Assembly (NCBI RefSeq): GCF_900112315.1
Contig: NZ_FOLL01000005.1
Coordinates: 62,001-126,000, forward strand
DNA from: Parapedobacter composti
GTDB lineage: Bacteria; Bacteroidota; Bacteroidia; Sphingobacteriales; Sphingobacteriaceae
Reading direction: 5' to 3'
Length of the DNA: 64,000 nucleotides
Shown here: piece after piece, positions 1-8,259 of the stretch
How positions within the stretch are numbered: the first letter of the stretch is position 1
Layout: each line of letters begins with the position of its first letter
The notes under the pieces: generated by a model
Databases searched by the model: none
What the model was told of the DNA's origin: nothing
Seen by the model: the letters and a program-made list of their open reading frames with translations, nothing else
Position numbers and translations under genes: made by a program

Positions 1-744
1 GTGTTCCCTGTCCAACGCATAAGGCAGTCCATCTGCGTGGAAAACCCCCAGAAGCGGAGCAGCGTCCCCGGCCGCATCAGCAGCCAACAACTCGTCCCTC
101 GTTTGCACCACCCGGAAGCCGCTTTTCCTGAATTTGCCGAAAACATCTTGTTTGTCTTTACGCCTTTCCGAATCGAAATATTCCGTCCCCCCGCCCATCA
201 TCACGTCAAAACGGAGGTCATGGTACGCCAGTGCTATCTCGGCCTGTGCCGATCGGCTATCATTGTTCACGCAGAATCCCGCAGGTGTGGCGTGTGTGAT
301 AGGCACCGTGGTCACGCAGCCAACCGCTTTGCCTGCTGCCTTGAACTTCTGCAAGATGGGGATAGGCCGGCTGCCATCGGGTGCCACGTTCAGGACACCG
401 TTATTTACCCGCACACCCCCGCCCCAAGCCGAGCTTGCTGCGGATGAATCTGTAACCAAGCTATTGGCCGACGCCGTATCCATAAGGCCCCGGCTAACCG
501 TTCCGTCATGGTATAACGACATCCAGGTACTGAGCCTGCCGTCTCGGAGCTCACTGAGCATATTGGCCATGGTCAACGTGCCGGCGCTCATTCCATCGCT
601 GACCATGAAAATAATATTCCTTGCAACCTTCCCCCTGCCCTGAGGCGGGTGATTGCGGGAGTTACCTAAGGAAGAAAAAGGAGATGTTACCGTTGCAGCC
701 GCAGCTGTGAGGGCGGCATTCCTGAAAAAGTCTCTGCGTTTCAT
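1..744 (-). CDS. Alkaline phosphatase, Tat-exported (3' part beyond window)
   Basis: This is the first 248 codons of a gene that runs off the left edge. The protein begins MKRRDFFRNAALTAAAA, a good twin-arginine (RRxFFR) signal followed by an alanine-rich stretch, so it should be exported folded. A metal-site motif IIFMVSDGMS follows near residue 40, and VTDSSAASSAWGGG near residue 85 contains the phosphorylated serine in the D-S-(S/A)-A context of PhoA-type alkaline phosphatases. The segment VPITHATPAGF further on also fits the family, where it carries metal-binding histidine. The enzyme would release phosphate from monoesters in the periplasm. The gene stands alone behind its own candidate promoter. 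The family is certain enough; substrate specificity is not. Confidence 0.88.
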   Translation of the reverse strand, partial: MKRRDFFRNAALTAAAATVTSPFSSLGNSRNHPPQGRGKVARNIIFMVSDGMSAGTLTMANMLSELRDGRLSTWMSLYHDGTVSRGLMDTASANSLVTDSSAASSAWGGGVRVNNGVLNVAPDGSRPIPILQKFKAAGKAVGCVTTVPITHATPAGFCVNNDSRSAQAEIALAYHDLRFDVMMGGGTEYFDSERRKDKQDVFGKFRKSGFRVVQTRDELLAADAAGDAAPLLGVFHADGLPYALDREH

Positions 745-795
745 TCAAGTATTTGTTTAGCAATCCGTTTTGGCGGCCTTCAGCAAGGCACCGGA

Positions 796-803
796 CAAAA
801 GTA
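796..803 (-). promoter_or_regulatory. Candidate -7 element for the alkaline phosphatase gene
   Basis: On the minus strand this reads TACTTTTG, a full match to the Bacteroidota -7 consensus TAnnTTTG. It lies about 50 bases before the start codon at 744. The -33 element is weak: a TTTA occurs about 22 bases further upstream. Confidence 0.5.
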
Positions 804-877
804 AGCAACACATGTTAAAATTATGTAAACCGTTGGTGATCTCCCTTCACTGGAGACTCGGGGCATGGCTGGTTAGA

Positions 878-2191
878 TTAAAATCCGGTTACGATCCGGA
901 TTCCGCCATTCGTAAAGTCCATATCTTCACGCGAAAGCCGCCCTACCGGTAGCTTGAAATAAGGTTCTACCGAGAGCGATAGTTTACGGGTCAACGGCAT
1001 AGTACGGCCTATTGAAAAGTTCATGAATCCGGTATATCCTCTACCCTCGAGTGGCCGGCTGGCAGCCCTTTCCGATAGGTAAACCGGTTGCACTTCACCA
1101 ACAAAACCCTGCCGTTCCGAATTTTTTGCGTTACCGAATGTTTCTTCATTTATACGGTTGATAACCAAATGGTTCGTCCGCTGCTCTTCCAATACGGTGA
1201 GGAAAGAAACTCCTACGGAGGCATAGAAACCTCGGGTGACGTGATACCTCACATCCAGTGGTATGTCCAGGGCCAATATATTGCTGGTTACTGACGTTAT
1301 TTCCCCATTCCGCGGAGCATCCTGTACCCATCCCTGAAAGTAATCATTTGGCGGGGAAGGAGTCTGGCTGTCCAGCATCGCACTGAGGTTGCCCCTTCCA
1401 CGGTTATGGCTCTGCCCCACACCCAATTCACCTAACGATACACCGGATCGAAGCGATAACCTATCGGACAATTGATAGGCTACCGCTATTCCTCCACCCA
1501 TATTTACACGCTCCGTGGTAAGCGAAGGGGAAACCACCAAACCCAAATCCCATTTTCCCGCAACATTGCTGTTTTCCTTGGCTATGATGTTTTTCCCGGC
1601 TTCGACCGGAATAGCTTGTTCATGGGGTGTACGTTGTGCCAACAGGCCGGGGCGCTCTTCCCCTGCCGGCGATGCTGCCTGCGGGGCAGGCAGGGTTTCC
1701 CGTTCAGGCTGCCTGCGCGAATCATCTTCATCAGACACCGCGGTGTTCAACATCACCACGGGCCCCGCTGCCGAAGGATCGGATGCAACTTCCTGCTGCT
1801 TATGGACGGATGCGCGTTCCTGTCGCGGAGAGGCTTTCCGTTTCCTGGGCACACTGTGCTGTGCAACCGCCGGTGATTCCTCATCCACAGCCAACGGCTG
1901 CACCTCCGGTTTCCGTTGCGGCTCCTGCACCCGCGCTTCGGGATATACTGTCTCCGTATGCACAAACGCAGGTTCCGCCCGTTCCTGCCGTACACCTAGC
2001 AGGAACCATCCCGCAGCCAGCAGCAGTACCGCTGCAGCGCCCCAATACCAGCGCGTCCACAAGGCTGGCTTAGGCTTACCATACATCGCCGAAAACCGCT
2101 CCCACGCCCCCTCCCGATAGGGTTCGGTATGGTTGCGCAGCGATTCCGCCATCTGTTTAATTAGTTCGCTATCCTTTTTGCCCCGATTCAT
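878..2191 (-). CDS. Membrane-anchored protein with C-terminal outer-membrane-barrel-like domain; putative anti-sigma partner
   Basis: The protein has 437 residues and starts 8 bases after the sigma factor gene, so the two are very likely cotranscribed and functionally paired. A short hydrophilic N-terminus (1-46) precedes one membrane helix at about 49-67 (WGAAAVLLLAAGWFLLGV). A long charged, Pro/Glu-rich linker follows to about residue 210. The last 225 residues alternate polar and hydrophobic residues with repeated glycines (MGGGIAVAYQL, LSLRSGVSLGELGVG), as in small outer-membrane beta-barrel domains, and end in a phenylalanine. Bacteroidota often place such a gene after an ECF sigma factor. 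The N-terminal cytoplasmic stretch could bind the sigma factor, but no FecR or zinc anti-sigma motif is visible, so the regulatory role is inferred from position only. Confidence 0.62.
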   Translation of the reverse strand: MNRGKKDSELIKQMAESLRNHTEPYREGAWERFSAMYGKPKPALWTRWYWGAAAVLLLAAGWFLLGVRQERAEPAFVHTETVYPEARVQEPQRKPEVQPLAVDEESPAVAQHSVPRKRKASPRQERASVHKQQEVASDPSAAGPVVMLNTAVSDEDDSRRQPERETLPAPQAASPAGEERPGLLAQRTPHEQAIPVEAGKNIIAKENSNVAGKWDLGLVVSPSLTTERVNMGGGIAVAYQLSDRLSLRSGVSLGELGVGQSHNRGRGNLSAMLDSQTPSPPNDYFQGWVQDAPRNGEITSVTSNILALDIPLDVRYHVTRGFYASVGVSFLTVLEEQRTNHLVINRINEETFGNAKNSERQGFVGEVQPVYLSERAASRPLEGRGYTGFMNFSIGRTMPLTRKLSLSVEPYFKLPVGRLSREDMDFTNGGIRIVTGF

Positions 2192-2199
2192 TGTTATTG

Positions 2200-2808
2200 C
2201 TATTCAAATCCGGCCGTAATATTTATCGATGCCAGATACAGCTTCCGTAATTTTTTCTTAGCACGGGTGAGGTATGTCCGCGACGTGCTTTCCGGAATAG
2301 ACAGTAAAGCCGAAACCTCCTCATGCGAATATCCTTCGACCTCATAAAGATTAAATATGGCCCGCTGAATTTCCGGCAGTTGGGCAAGCAGCTTCATGAT
2401 GTCTTCTACATGCAGATTACCGGATACATCTACGTGCTGCGGCTCCAATTCCCCTTCATTTACGTCATCCAACGCAACCAACTGCTTCTGGGCGCGGAGG
2501 AAGTCTATCGAAATATTCACCGCTATGCGGGCCAACCATGACCGGAAAGCCTTTTCGAACCGCTCACCGGAATCCACACTGCTAAACATGACCATTTTGT
2601 TAAATGCCCGCACAAAACTCTCGTTGGTCAGCTCCTCGGCATCGTACTCATTCTTGACATAGCGCAAGGTTATCGCACGCACGTAACCGTAACAGCTTTT
2701 ATAAATAAATTCCTTGCACCGTTCATCTCCATTACGGACACACCCCTTCACTGCGCTCTCCAACGATAACGCCTGCCTCCCCTTCAAATGTCGGATGTTG
2801 AAACTCAC
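2200..2808 (-). CDS. ECF-type RNA polymerase sigma factor
   Basis: The protein has 202 residues, the usual length for an extracytoplasmic-function sigma factor. Region 2 is at about 37-75, with YGYVRAITLRYVKNEYDAEE and NESFVRAFNKM matching the -10-binding and core-binding helices. Region 4 is at about 140-192, where LPEIQRAIFNLYEVEGYSHE leads into a helix-turn-helix (VSALLSIPESTSRTYLTRAK). It should direct RNA polymerase to a small regulon. It is divergent from lysS and cotranscribed with the membrane protein behind it, which may control its activity. It is far from the SusC/SusD pair, and that SusC lacks the N-terminal signalling domain, so a role in controlling the pectin locus is not supported. 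Confidence 0.93.
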   Translation of the reverse strand: MSFNIRHLKGRQALSLESAVKGCVRNGDERCKEFIYKSCYGYVRAITLRYVKNEYDAEELTNESFVRAFNKMVMFSSVDSGERFEKAFRSWLARIAVNISIDFLRAQKQLVALDDVNEGELEPQHVDVSGNLHVEDIMKLLAQLPEIQRAIFNLYEVEGYSHEEVSALLSIPESTSRTYLTRAKKKLRKLYLASINITAGFE

Positions 2809-2850
2809 TTTACGGCTACAAACTAGTTATCAGCTCGTTAATTCTCCTTG

Positions 2851-2858
2851 CAAATATA
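2851..2858 (-). promoter_or_regulatory. Candidate -7 element for the sigma factor operon
   Basis: The minus strand reads TATATTTG, a full match to TAnnTTTG, 43 bases before the start codon at 2808. The -33 position has only a partial match. Confidence 0.5.
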
Positions 2859-2945
2859 CACGCAATTATGCGGGGATGCAGCCATTGTACCATCACTTTT
2901 TTTAGTAAACGGATTCGGCCGCTGAAACGCTACACCAACCGCCGA

Positions 2946-2976
2946 TTGCAAATCAAATGCATTTTAACTAAGTTTG
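2946..2976 (+). promoter_or_regulatory. Candidate lysS promoter
   Basis: TTG at 2946-2948 and TAAGTTTG at 2969-2976 match the Bacteroidota -33 and -7 elements with a 20-base spacer. Transcription would begin near 2983, giving a leader of about 14 bases before the ATG at 2997. Confidence 0.6.
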
Positions 2977-2996
2977 CCGCATAAATTCATGACTGG

Positions 2997-4715
2997 ATGA
3001 ATACCGCATTATCTGAACAGGAGCTGCAACGCAGGGATGCGTTGGCGAAGCTCGAAACATTGGGTATAAACCCTTATCCTGCCGAAGCATTTGAAGTAAA
3101 CGCCACCGCCAAGGATATCTTGGAGAACTATGATCGCGATAAGCTCAATTATAAGAACATCAGCATAGCCGGAAGAATGATGAGCCGCCGGGTGATGGGG
3201 GGCGTGTCATTCATAGAGCTGCAGGATGCTACCGGTCGTATCCAAGCCTATTTCAAACGCGATGAACTTTGTCCGGATGAAGATAAAACATTGTACAACA
3301 CTGTCTTTAAGAAATTACTGGACATTGGCGATTTCCTGGGCATCAACGGTTACGTATTTACCACCAACACCGGCGAAATTTCCATCCATGTGCAGGAGTT
3401 TACCGTGCTGGCTAAGTCGCTGAAACCGCTGCCGGTCGTTAAGTCGGCCGACGGTAAAACGTTCGATGCCGTAACCGATCCGGAGTTTCGGTACCGCCAG
3501 CGCTATGTGGATCTGGTGGTGAACCCGCAAGTGCGGGAAACTTTTGTGAAAGTTTCGAAGGTAAAGACCGCCATCCGCGATTTTCTCAATGAGCGGGGAG
3601 CACTTGAGGTCGATACCCCTGTGTTGCAGAGTATTCCGGGCGGTGCGGCGGCACGGCCGTTTATCACACACCATAATGCCCTCGATATTCCACTATACCT
3701 CCGTATCGCCAATGAGCTTTACCTTAAGCGGCTTATTGTAGGTGGCTACGACTGGGTGTACGAATTCAGCCGAAACTTCCGTAACGAAGGGATGGATCGC
3801 ACACATAATCCCGAGTTTACGGTGCTGGAGTTCTATGTCGCCTACAAGGATTACCTCTGGATGATGGATATTACCGAAAAGCTCTTTGAACATGTCGCTG
3901 TCGCCACCAATGGCCAAACCGTGCTCCAGGTGGGGGATAAGGAAATCAATTTCGCAGCCCCCTACCCACGCGTCAGCATCTATGATGCCATCAAGGAGCA
4001 TACCGGTTTTGATGTAAACGACCTCGATGAAGCGGGCCTGCGTGAGGTTTGCAGGCAACTGGATATACCCACTGACGAGAGCATGGGCAAGGGAAAGCTT
4101 ATCGATGAGATTTTCGGTGAAAAATGCGAACACCATTACGTCCAGCCCACATTCATCATTGATTATCCGGTAGAAATGAGTCCGCTCACCAAGAAGCACC
4201 GTAGTAAACCGGGGTTGGTTGAACGCTTTGAGCTGATGGTAAACGGCAAGGAGTTGGCCAATGCTTACAGCGAACTGAACGATCCCATAGATCAGCGCAT
4301 CCGTTTCGAAGAACAGCTTAAACTGATGGAGCGGGGGGATGATGAAGCAATGTTTATCGATTACGATTTCCTCCGCGCACTTGAATACGGCATGCCTCCC
4401 ACTGCGGGCATCGGTATTGGCATTGATCGGTTAGCCATGCTGATGGCCAATCAGCAGAGCATCCAGGATGTACTGTTTTTTCCGCAGATGCGACCGGAAA
4501 AAACGGTAAAGCAGGCTGGAGTGGCCGATTACACAGCGCAGGGTATACCTGAAGAGTGGATACCTGTACTGCAAAAGATGGGATTGAACACCATTGATGC
4601 ACTGAAAGCGGCAAACCCCAATAAGGTTTTCAATGATTTGGGAGGTCTCCGCAAGAAGATGAAGCTGGAAATTCCCATGCCCTCAAAAGACGACGTATTG
4701 AAATGGTTTGAGTGA
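2997..4715 (+). CDS. lysS: Lysine--tRNA ligase, class II
   Basis: The product charges tRNA-Lys with lysine in the cytoplasm. The 572-residue protein has the N-terminal OB-fold anticodon-binding domain (about 50-150: ISIAGRMMSRRVMGGVSFIE), then the class II catalytic core. Motif 2 is FRNEGMDRTHNPEFT near residue 262, and motif 3 is GIGIGIDRLAMLM near residue 478. After the core the protein continues for about 70 residues (ADYTAQGIPEEWIPVLQKMG to the end). This tail with a helical hairpin character is found in Bacteroidota LysS and absent from the roughly 500-residue E. coli enzyme. The ATG at 2997 is preceded by a good promoter and gives a full N-terminus. The gene is convergent with sufE, with five bases between the stop codons. 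Confidence 0.97.
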   Translation: MNTALSEQELQRRDALAKLETLGINPYPAEAFEVNATAKDILENYDRDKLNYKNISIAGRMMSRRVMGGVSFIELQDATGRIQAYFKRDELCPDEDKTLYNTVFKKLLDIGDFLGINGYVFTTNTGEISIHVQEFTVLAKSLKPLPVVKSADGKTFDAVTDPEFRYRQRYVDLVVNPQVRETFVKVSKVKTAIRDFLNERGALEVDTPVLQSIPGGAAARPFITHHNALDIPLYLRIANELYLKRLIVGGYDWVYEFSRNFRNEGMDRTHNPEFTVLEFYVAYKDYLWMMDITEKLFEHVAVATNGQTVLQVGDKEINFAAPYPRVSIYDAIKEHTGFDVNDLDEAGLREVCRQLDIPTDESMGKGKLIDEIFGEKCEHHYVQPTFIIDYPVEMSPLTKKHRSKPGLVERFELMVNGKELANAYSELNDPIDQRIRFEEQLKLMERGDDEAMFIDYDFLRALEYGMPPTAGIGIGIDRLAMLMANQQSIQDVLFFPQMRPEKTVKQAGVADYTAQGIPEEWIPVLQKMGLNTIDALKAANPNKVFNDLGGLRKKMKLEIPMPSKDDVLKWFE

Positions 4716-4720
4716 CGCTG

Positions 4721-5143
4721 TTATCGCCCCTTAGCCTGCAAAGCTAAGGCATACAGTTTCATCTGCTTAACCATAGACAGCAGCCCGTTTGCCCGGGTGG
4801 GCGAAAGATGTTCCTTCAGCCCAATCTGGTCAATGAAGTAGAGTTCGCTATCGGCTATTTCGGCCGGACTGTGGCCGGACAACACCTTTATCATCAATGC
4901 CACCAATCCTTTGGTGATGATGGCATCACTGTCGGCGGTAAATAGCACCTTGCCACGTTGGTGATCGGCATGCAGCCATACTTTGGACTGACAACCCTTG
5001 ATAAGGTATTCATCTGTTTTATATTGATCATCAATCAATGGCAGCTCTTTGCCCAACTGAATCAAGTACTCATATTTAGCCATCCAGTCGTCAAAGAAAG
5101 CAAAGTCTTCGATGAGTTCCTCTTGTATTTCGTTTATGGTCAT
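4721..5143 (-). CDS. sufE: Cysteine desulfuration protein SufE
   Basis: SufE accepts the persulfide sulfur from SufS and passes it on for iron-sulfur cluster assembly. The 140-residue protein starts MTINEIQEELIEDFAFFDDW, which matches the family N-terminus; 15 upstream in-frame codons (MKAGTGRRQHQ...) look non-coding, so the start was set at 5143. The sulfur-accepting cysteine is in LIKGCQSKVWLHA near residue 51. It lies 54 bases behind sufS and is almost certainly cotranscribed with it. The SufBCD scaffold genes are not nearby, which is a split arrangement. Confidence 0.93.
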   Translation of the reverse strand: MTINEIQEELIEDFAFFDDWMAKYEYLIQLGKELPLIDDQYKTDEYLIKGCQSKVWLHADHQRGKVLFTADSDAIITKGLVALMIKVLSGHSPAEIADSELYFIDQIGLKEHLSPTRANGLLSMVKQMKLYALALQAKGR

Positions 5144-5197
5144 GCTATGTTGTGTTTGATGTTGGCGTCGCCCCGTTCCGGCTTTCAATTTCCAGGA

Positions 5198-6439
5198 TTA
5201 CGCCAGCATTTCGGCGGCTTTTTGTACCCCGGCCACCAGCGCGTCAATATCTTCCTTTGTGTTATACATCGCAATGGAAGCCCTCACCGTACCGGGGATG
5301 CCGTAGCGTTCCATAAGCGGTTGCGTACAGTGGTGCCCGGTACGCACAGCAATGCCAAGCTTGTCCAGGATGACGCCTACATCATAGGGATGGATACCGC
5401 CCAGGAGGAATGAAACTACACTCGACTTTTCCTGAGCTGTGCCGATAATCCTCAATTCAGGAATTTCGAGCAGCCGCCCGCCGGCATATGCCAATAATTC
5501 GCGTTCATGCTGGGCAATACGGTTCAGTCCCGCCGTTTCCAAATAGTCTACAGCATGCGCCAGACAGATACCCGCTTCAATATTTGGCGTACCGGCCTCA
5601 TACTTGAACGGCAATTCGTTATAGGTGGTCTTTTCGAAGGCCACATCCTTTATCATTTCACCCCCACCCTGATAAGGCGGCATCGCGTCGAGCCACTTCT
5701 CTTTTCCGTACAATACCCCAATGCCCGTAGGGCCGTACATTTTATGCCCGGAAAACACCAGAAAATCCACGTCCAATGCCTGCACATCAATCGGCAGGTG
5801 CTGTACTGCCTGAGCAGCATCCAGCAATACCGGAGCCCCGGCGGCATGAGCCTGCCGGATGATTTCCCCGACCGGGTTAACCGTGCCCAGGGCATTGGAC
5901 ACGTAGGTTACGGCCACCATTTTCGTTCGGTCGTTCAATGCGGCCCGGTAGGCCTCCATATCCAGCTCTCCGGCATCATTGATAGGCACCACCCGCAATG
6001 TCGCCCCCCGCTCTTCGCACAACATCTGCCAAGGCACAATATTGGAATGGTGTTCCATGGCGGAGATGATAATTTCGTCCCCCGCCTTCACATACGCCTT
6101 GCCATAGCAACTGGCTACAAGGTTGATACCCTCGGTCGTTCCCTTCGTCAGGATGATTTCATGCTCATGTGCAGCGTTGATGAAGGGGCGCAGTTTCCGG
6201 CGCGTCACTTCAAAGGCGTCCGTGGCCAGTTGGCTGAGGTAATGAACCCCGCGGTGTACGTTGCTGTTCAACTGGGTATAATATTCCACAATGGCATCGA
6301 TAACCTGTTTTGGTTTTTGGGTAGTAGCCCCATTATCAAGGTATACCAACGGTTTACCATTAACCTTACGGGTAAGAATAGGAAAGTCTTGCCTAATCTT
6401 TTCGACATCGAAGTGCTCCAATACTGCTGTCTGTTCCAT
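5198..6439 (-). CDS. sufS: Cysteine desulfurase SufS
   Basis: This PLP enzyme removes sulfur from cysteine, leaving alanine and an enzyme persulfide, for iron-sulfur cluster assembly with SufE. The 413-residue protein shows the PLP-binding lysine in FSGHKMYGPTGIGVLYG (about residue 229), the cofactor-contacting histidine in SAMEHHSNIVPWQ, and the catalytic cysteine in RTGHHCTQPLMERYG (about residue 370). The short loop around that cysteine is typical of SufS rather than IscS. An ATG nine bases upstream (MYPMEQ) overlaps the likely -7 promoter element, so MEQTAVLEHF at 6439 is preferred. The gene heads a two-gene operon with sufE. Confidence 0.96.
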   Translation of the reverse strand: MEQTAVLEHFDVEKIRQDFPILTRKVNGKPLVYLDNGATTQKPKQVIDAIVEYYTQLNSNVHRGVHYLSQLATDAFEVTRRKLRPFINAAHEHEIILTKGTTEGINLVASCYGKAYVKAGDEIIISAMEHHSNIVPWQMLCEERGATLRVVPINDAGELDMEAYRAALNDRTKMVAVTYVSNALGTVNPVGEIIRQAHAAGAPVLLDAAQAVQHLPIDVQALDVDFLVFSGHKMYGPTGIGVLYGKEKWLDAMPPYQGGGEMIKDVAFEKTTYNELPFKYEAGTPNIEAGICLAHAVDYLETAGLNRIAQHERELLAYAGGRLLEIPELRIIGTAQEKSSVVSFLLGGIHPYDVGVILDKLGIAVRTGHHCTQPLMERYGIPGTVRASIAMYNTKEDIDALVAGVQKAAEMLA

Positions 6440-6445
6440 AGGATA

Positions 6446-6453
6446 CAAAGGTA
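6446..6453 (-). promoter_or_regulatory. Candidate -7 element for sufS-sufE
   Basis: The minus strand reads TACCTTTG, a full match to TAnnTTTG, and only six bases separate it from the ATG at 6439. Transcription would begin at or next to the start codon, giving a leaderless or nearly leaderless mRNA. No good -33 element is visible at the usual distance. Confidence 0.45.
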
Positions 6454-6604
6454 CGAGTTATTTTCCCAATACCGTAACGATACACCCGGCTGCGTACCGT
6501 CCAGCTACCAAGACAACCGCACTTTACGTAAAATTTATGCCACATAAGGGGCACTTCTCAATTATTTTCAGGACTTTTAATCCCATTAATCCAAACACGA
6601 CAAT

Positions 6605-8218
6605 ATGAGACTATACATGAACATTTTCCAGGTATCACGGTACCGCGGTGTTAAGCGGACCTCCTTGGCCATCCTTCTTGGTCTTAGCTCAACGTGGGCA
6701 GATGCTCAGCCGGGAGGAACATCAGAAGCCCATACGCTTGACCCGGTAGTTGCACAGATTGTAAAAGAAGCCCATGAGCATTCCCAGTTACAGCAGCTTG
6801 CGCACGAATTATTGGACGTTGTTGGCCCACGTCTGGTGGGTACGCCGCAAATGAAGCATGCGCACGACTGGGCGGTAGCTAAGTACAACACGTGGGGCAT
6901 TGAAGCGCGCTACGAGGAATTCGGCGAATGGCGCGGCTGGGAGCGCGGCATCTCGCACATTGATATGGTGCACCCCCGGGTAAAAACCTTGGCGGGCACC
7001 CAGCTGGCATGGAGCCCCACCACGGGAGGCAAAGCAGTGGAAGCCGAAGTCATTGTCCTGCCCCAAGTAAAAGATTCACTGGCCTTCAAGGCTTGGCTGC
7101 CCCATGTGAAGGGAAAATATGTGATGGTTTCCATGCCGCAGCCCACCGGACGGCCCGACCATAATTGGGAACAATATGCACGCCCGGAATCATTCGAAAA
7201 AATGAAACGCGAACGGGATTCGTTGACAAAAGCATGGAATGCAAACATCGATGCGATGGGAATCTCATCCCGCTCACTCCCCCGCATACTCGAGGAAGCC
7301 GGCGCAGCAGGCATTCTGGAATGCTATTGGTCGCGCGAATTTGGCTCCAACAAAATTTTCGGGGCGCGTACCACCAGCGTACCGTCGCTGGATATCTCCC
7401 TGGAGGACTACGGCGTGCTTTACCGCTTGGCAGAAAATGGCCATAAACCTCGCATCAAGGTAGAAACAGATTCCAAACATTTGGGTACAGTGCCTACCTT
7501 CAATACCATTGCCGAAATAAAGGGATCAGAAAAGCCAGATGAGTACGTGATCCTTTCCGCGCACTTTGACTCATGGGAAGGCGGATCCGGGGCTACCGAC
7601 AATGGAACGGGCACCATCACCATGATGGAAGTGGCACGCATCCTGAAAAAAGTATTGCCACATCCCAAAAGAACCATTCTCATCGGACATTGGGGCAGCG
7701 AAGAGCAGGGCCTGAACGGATCTCGGGCATTTGTATTGGATCACCCTGAAATTGTGCAAAAAACACAGGCCGTATTCAATCAGGACAACGGCACAGGACG
7801 TGTAGCCTCGATCAACGGCTCGGGATTTCTGCACGCTTATGACTTCATGGGCAGGTGGCTTTCTGCAGCACCGCGTGAAATTACCCGGGACATCAACACG
7901 GATTTTCCGGGCTTACCAAGCAGCGGGGGATCCGACCATGCCTCGTTCGCCGCTGCCGGTATTCCCGCGTTCATGTTGAGTTCCCTTTCCTGGGGCTATA
8001 GCACCATTACTTGGCATACCAACTTAGACACGTATGACAAGCTGATTTTTGACGATCTGACATCCAATGTCGTCCTCATCGCCACGCTGGCCTATAAGGC
8101 CAGTGAAGAACCGGAATTAGTTAACCGGGAAAAGCGGGTGATGCCTTTGGGCAGAGACGGCCAACCACAGCAATGGCCCGTAATCCGGCAGCCGCGCCGC
8201 ACCGGTGTAGGTTATTAA
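6605..8218 (+). CDS. Secreted M28-family metallopeptidase (carboxypeptidase Q-like)
   Basis: The 537-residue protein starts with a basic, hydrophobic signal sequence ending near ADAQ (about 36), so it should be exported. A protease-associated-type insertion (about 110-260) splits the N-terminal part. The co-catalytic dizinc site of M28 peptidases follows: LSAHFDSWEGGSGATDNGTG (His and Asp near 320-333), GHWGSEEQGLNGSRAF (general base Glu and ligand Glu near 364) and SDHASFAAAGIPAFML (distal His near 443). It would hydrolyse peptide bonds of peptides or dipeptides in the periplasm. It is alone on the plus strand and converges on the glutamate-synthase-like gene through a shared terminator. Confidence 0.92.
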   Translation: MRLYMNIFQVSRYRGVKRTSLAILLGLSSTWADAQPGGTSEAHTLDPVVAQIVKEAHEHSQLQQLAHELLDVVGPRLVGTPQMKHAHDWAVAKYNTWGIEARYEEFGEWRGWERGISHIDMVHPRVKTLAGTQLAWSPTTGGKAVEAEVIVLPQVKDSLAFKAWLPHVKGKYVMVSMPQPTGRPDHNWEQYARPESFEKMKRERDSLTKAWNANIDAMGISSRSLPRILEEAGAAGILECYWSREFGSNKIFGARTTSVPSLDISLEDYGVLYRLAENGHKPRIKVETDSKHLGTVPTFNTIAEIKGSEKPDEYVILSAHFDSWEGGSGATDNGTGTITMMEVARILKKVLPHPKRTILIGHWGSEEQGLNGSRAFVLDHPEIVQKTQAVFNQDNGTGRVASINGSGFLHAYDFMGRWLSAAPREITRDINTDFPGLPSSGGSDHASFAAAGIPAFMLSSLSWGYSTITWHTNLDTYDKLIFDDLTSNVVLIATLAYKASEEPELVNREKRVMPLGRDGQPQQWPVIRQPRRTGVGY

Positions 8219-8229
8219 CACCCGGTAGG

Positions 8230-8259
8230 CGGGATAGTGAGGCCAAGCCTCCTATCCCG
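8230..8259. terminator. Bidirectional hairpin terminator between two convergent genes
   Basis: Positions 8230-8237 (CGGGATAG) pair with 8252-8259 (CTATCCCG), and 8239-8243 (GAGGC) pair with 8247-8251 (GCCTC) around a three-base loop, leaving one unpaired T at 8238. A T-run (8269-8274) follows on the plus strand after nine bases. The stop codon of the minus-strand gene (8252-8254) lies inside the stem. It would end transcription of the M28 peptidase gene and possibly of the long minus-strand run. Confidence 0.7.

Noticed and set aside
840..856. TCTCC/GGAGA hairpin after the barrel-protein gene as a terminator
   Set aside because: The stem has only five pairs and no T-run on the minus strand.
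4729..4749. Seven-base inverted repeat CCTTAGC/GCTAAGG near the lysS and sufE ends as a terminator
   Set aside because: It lies within the sufE coding end and is not followed by a T-run on either strand.
5507..6547. Open frame of 346 codons antisense to sufS
   Set aside because: It covers a well-conserved SufS on the other strand and encodes nothing recognisable.
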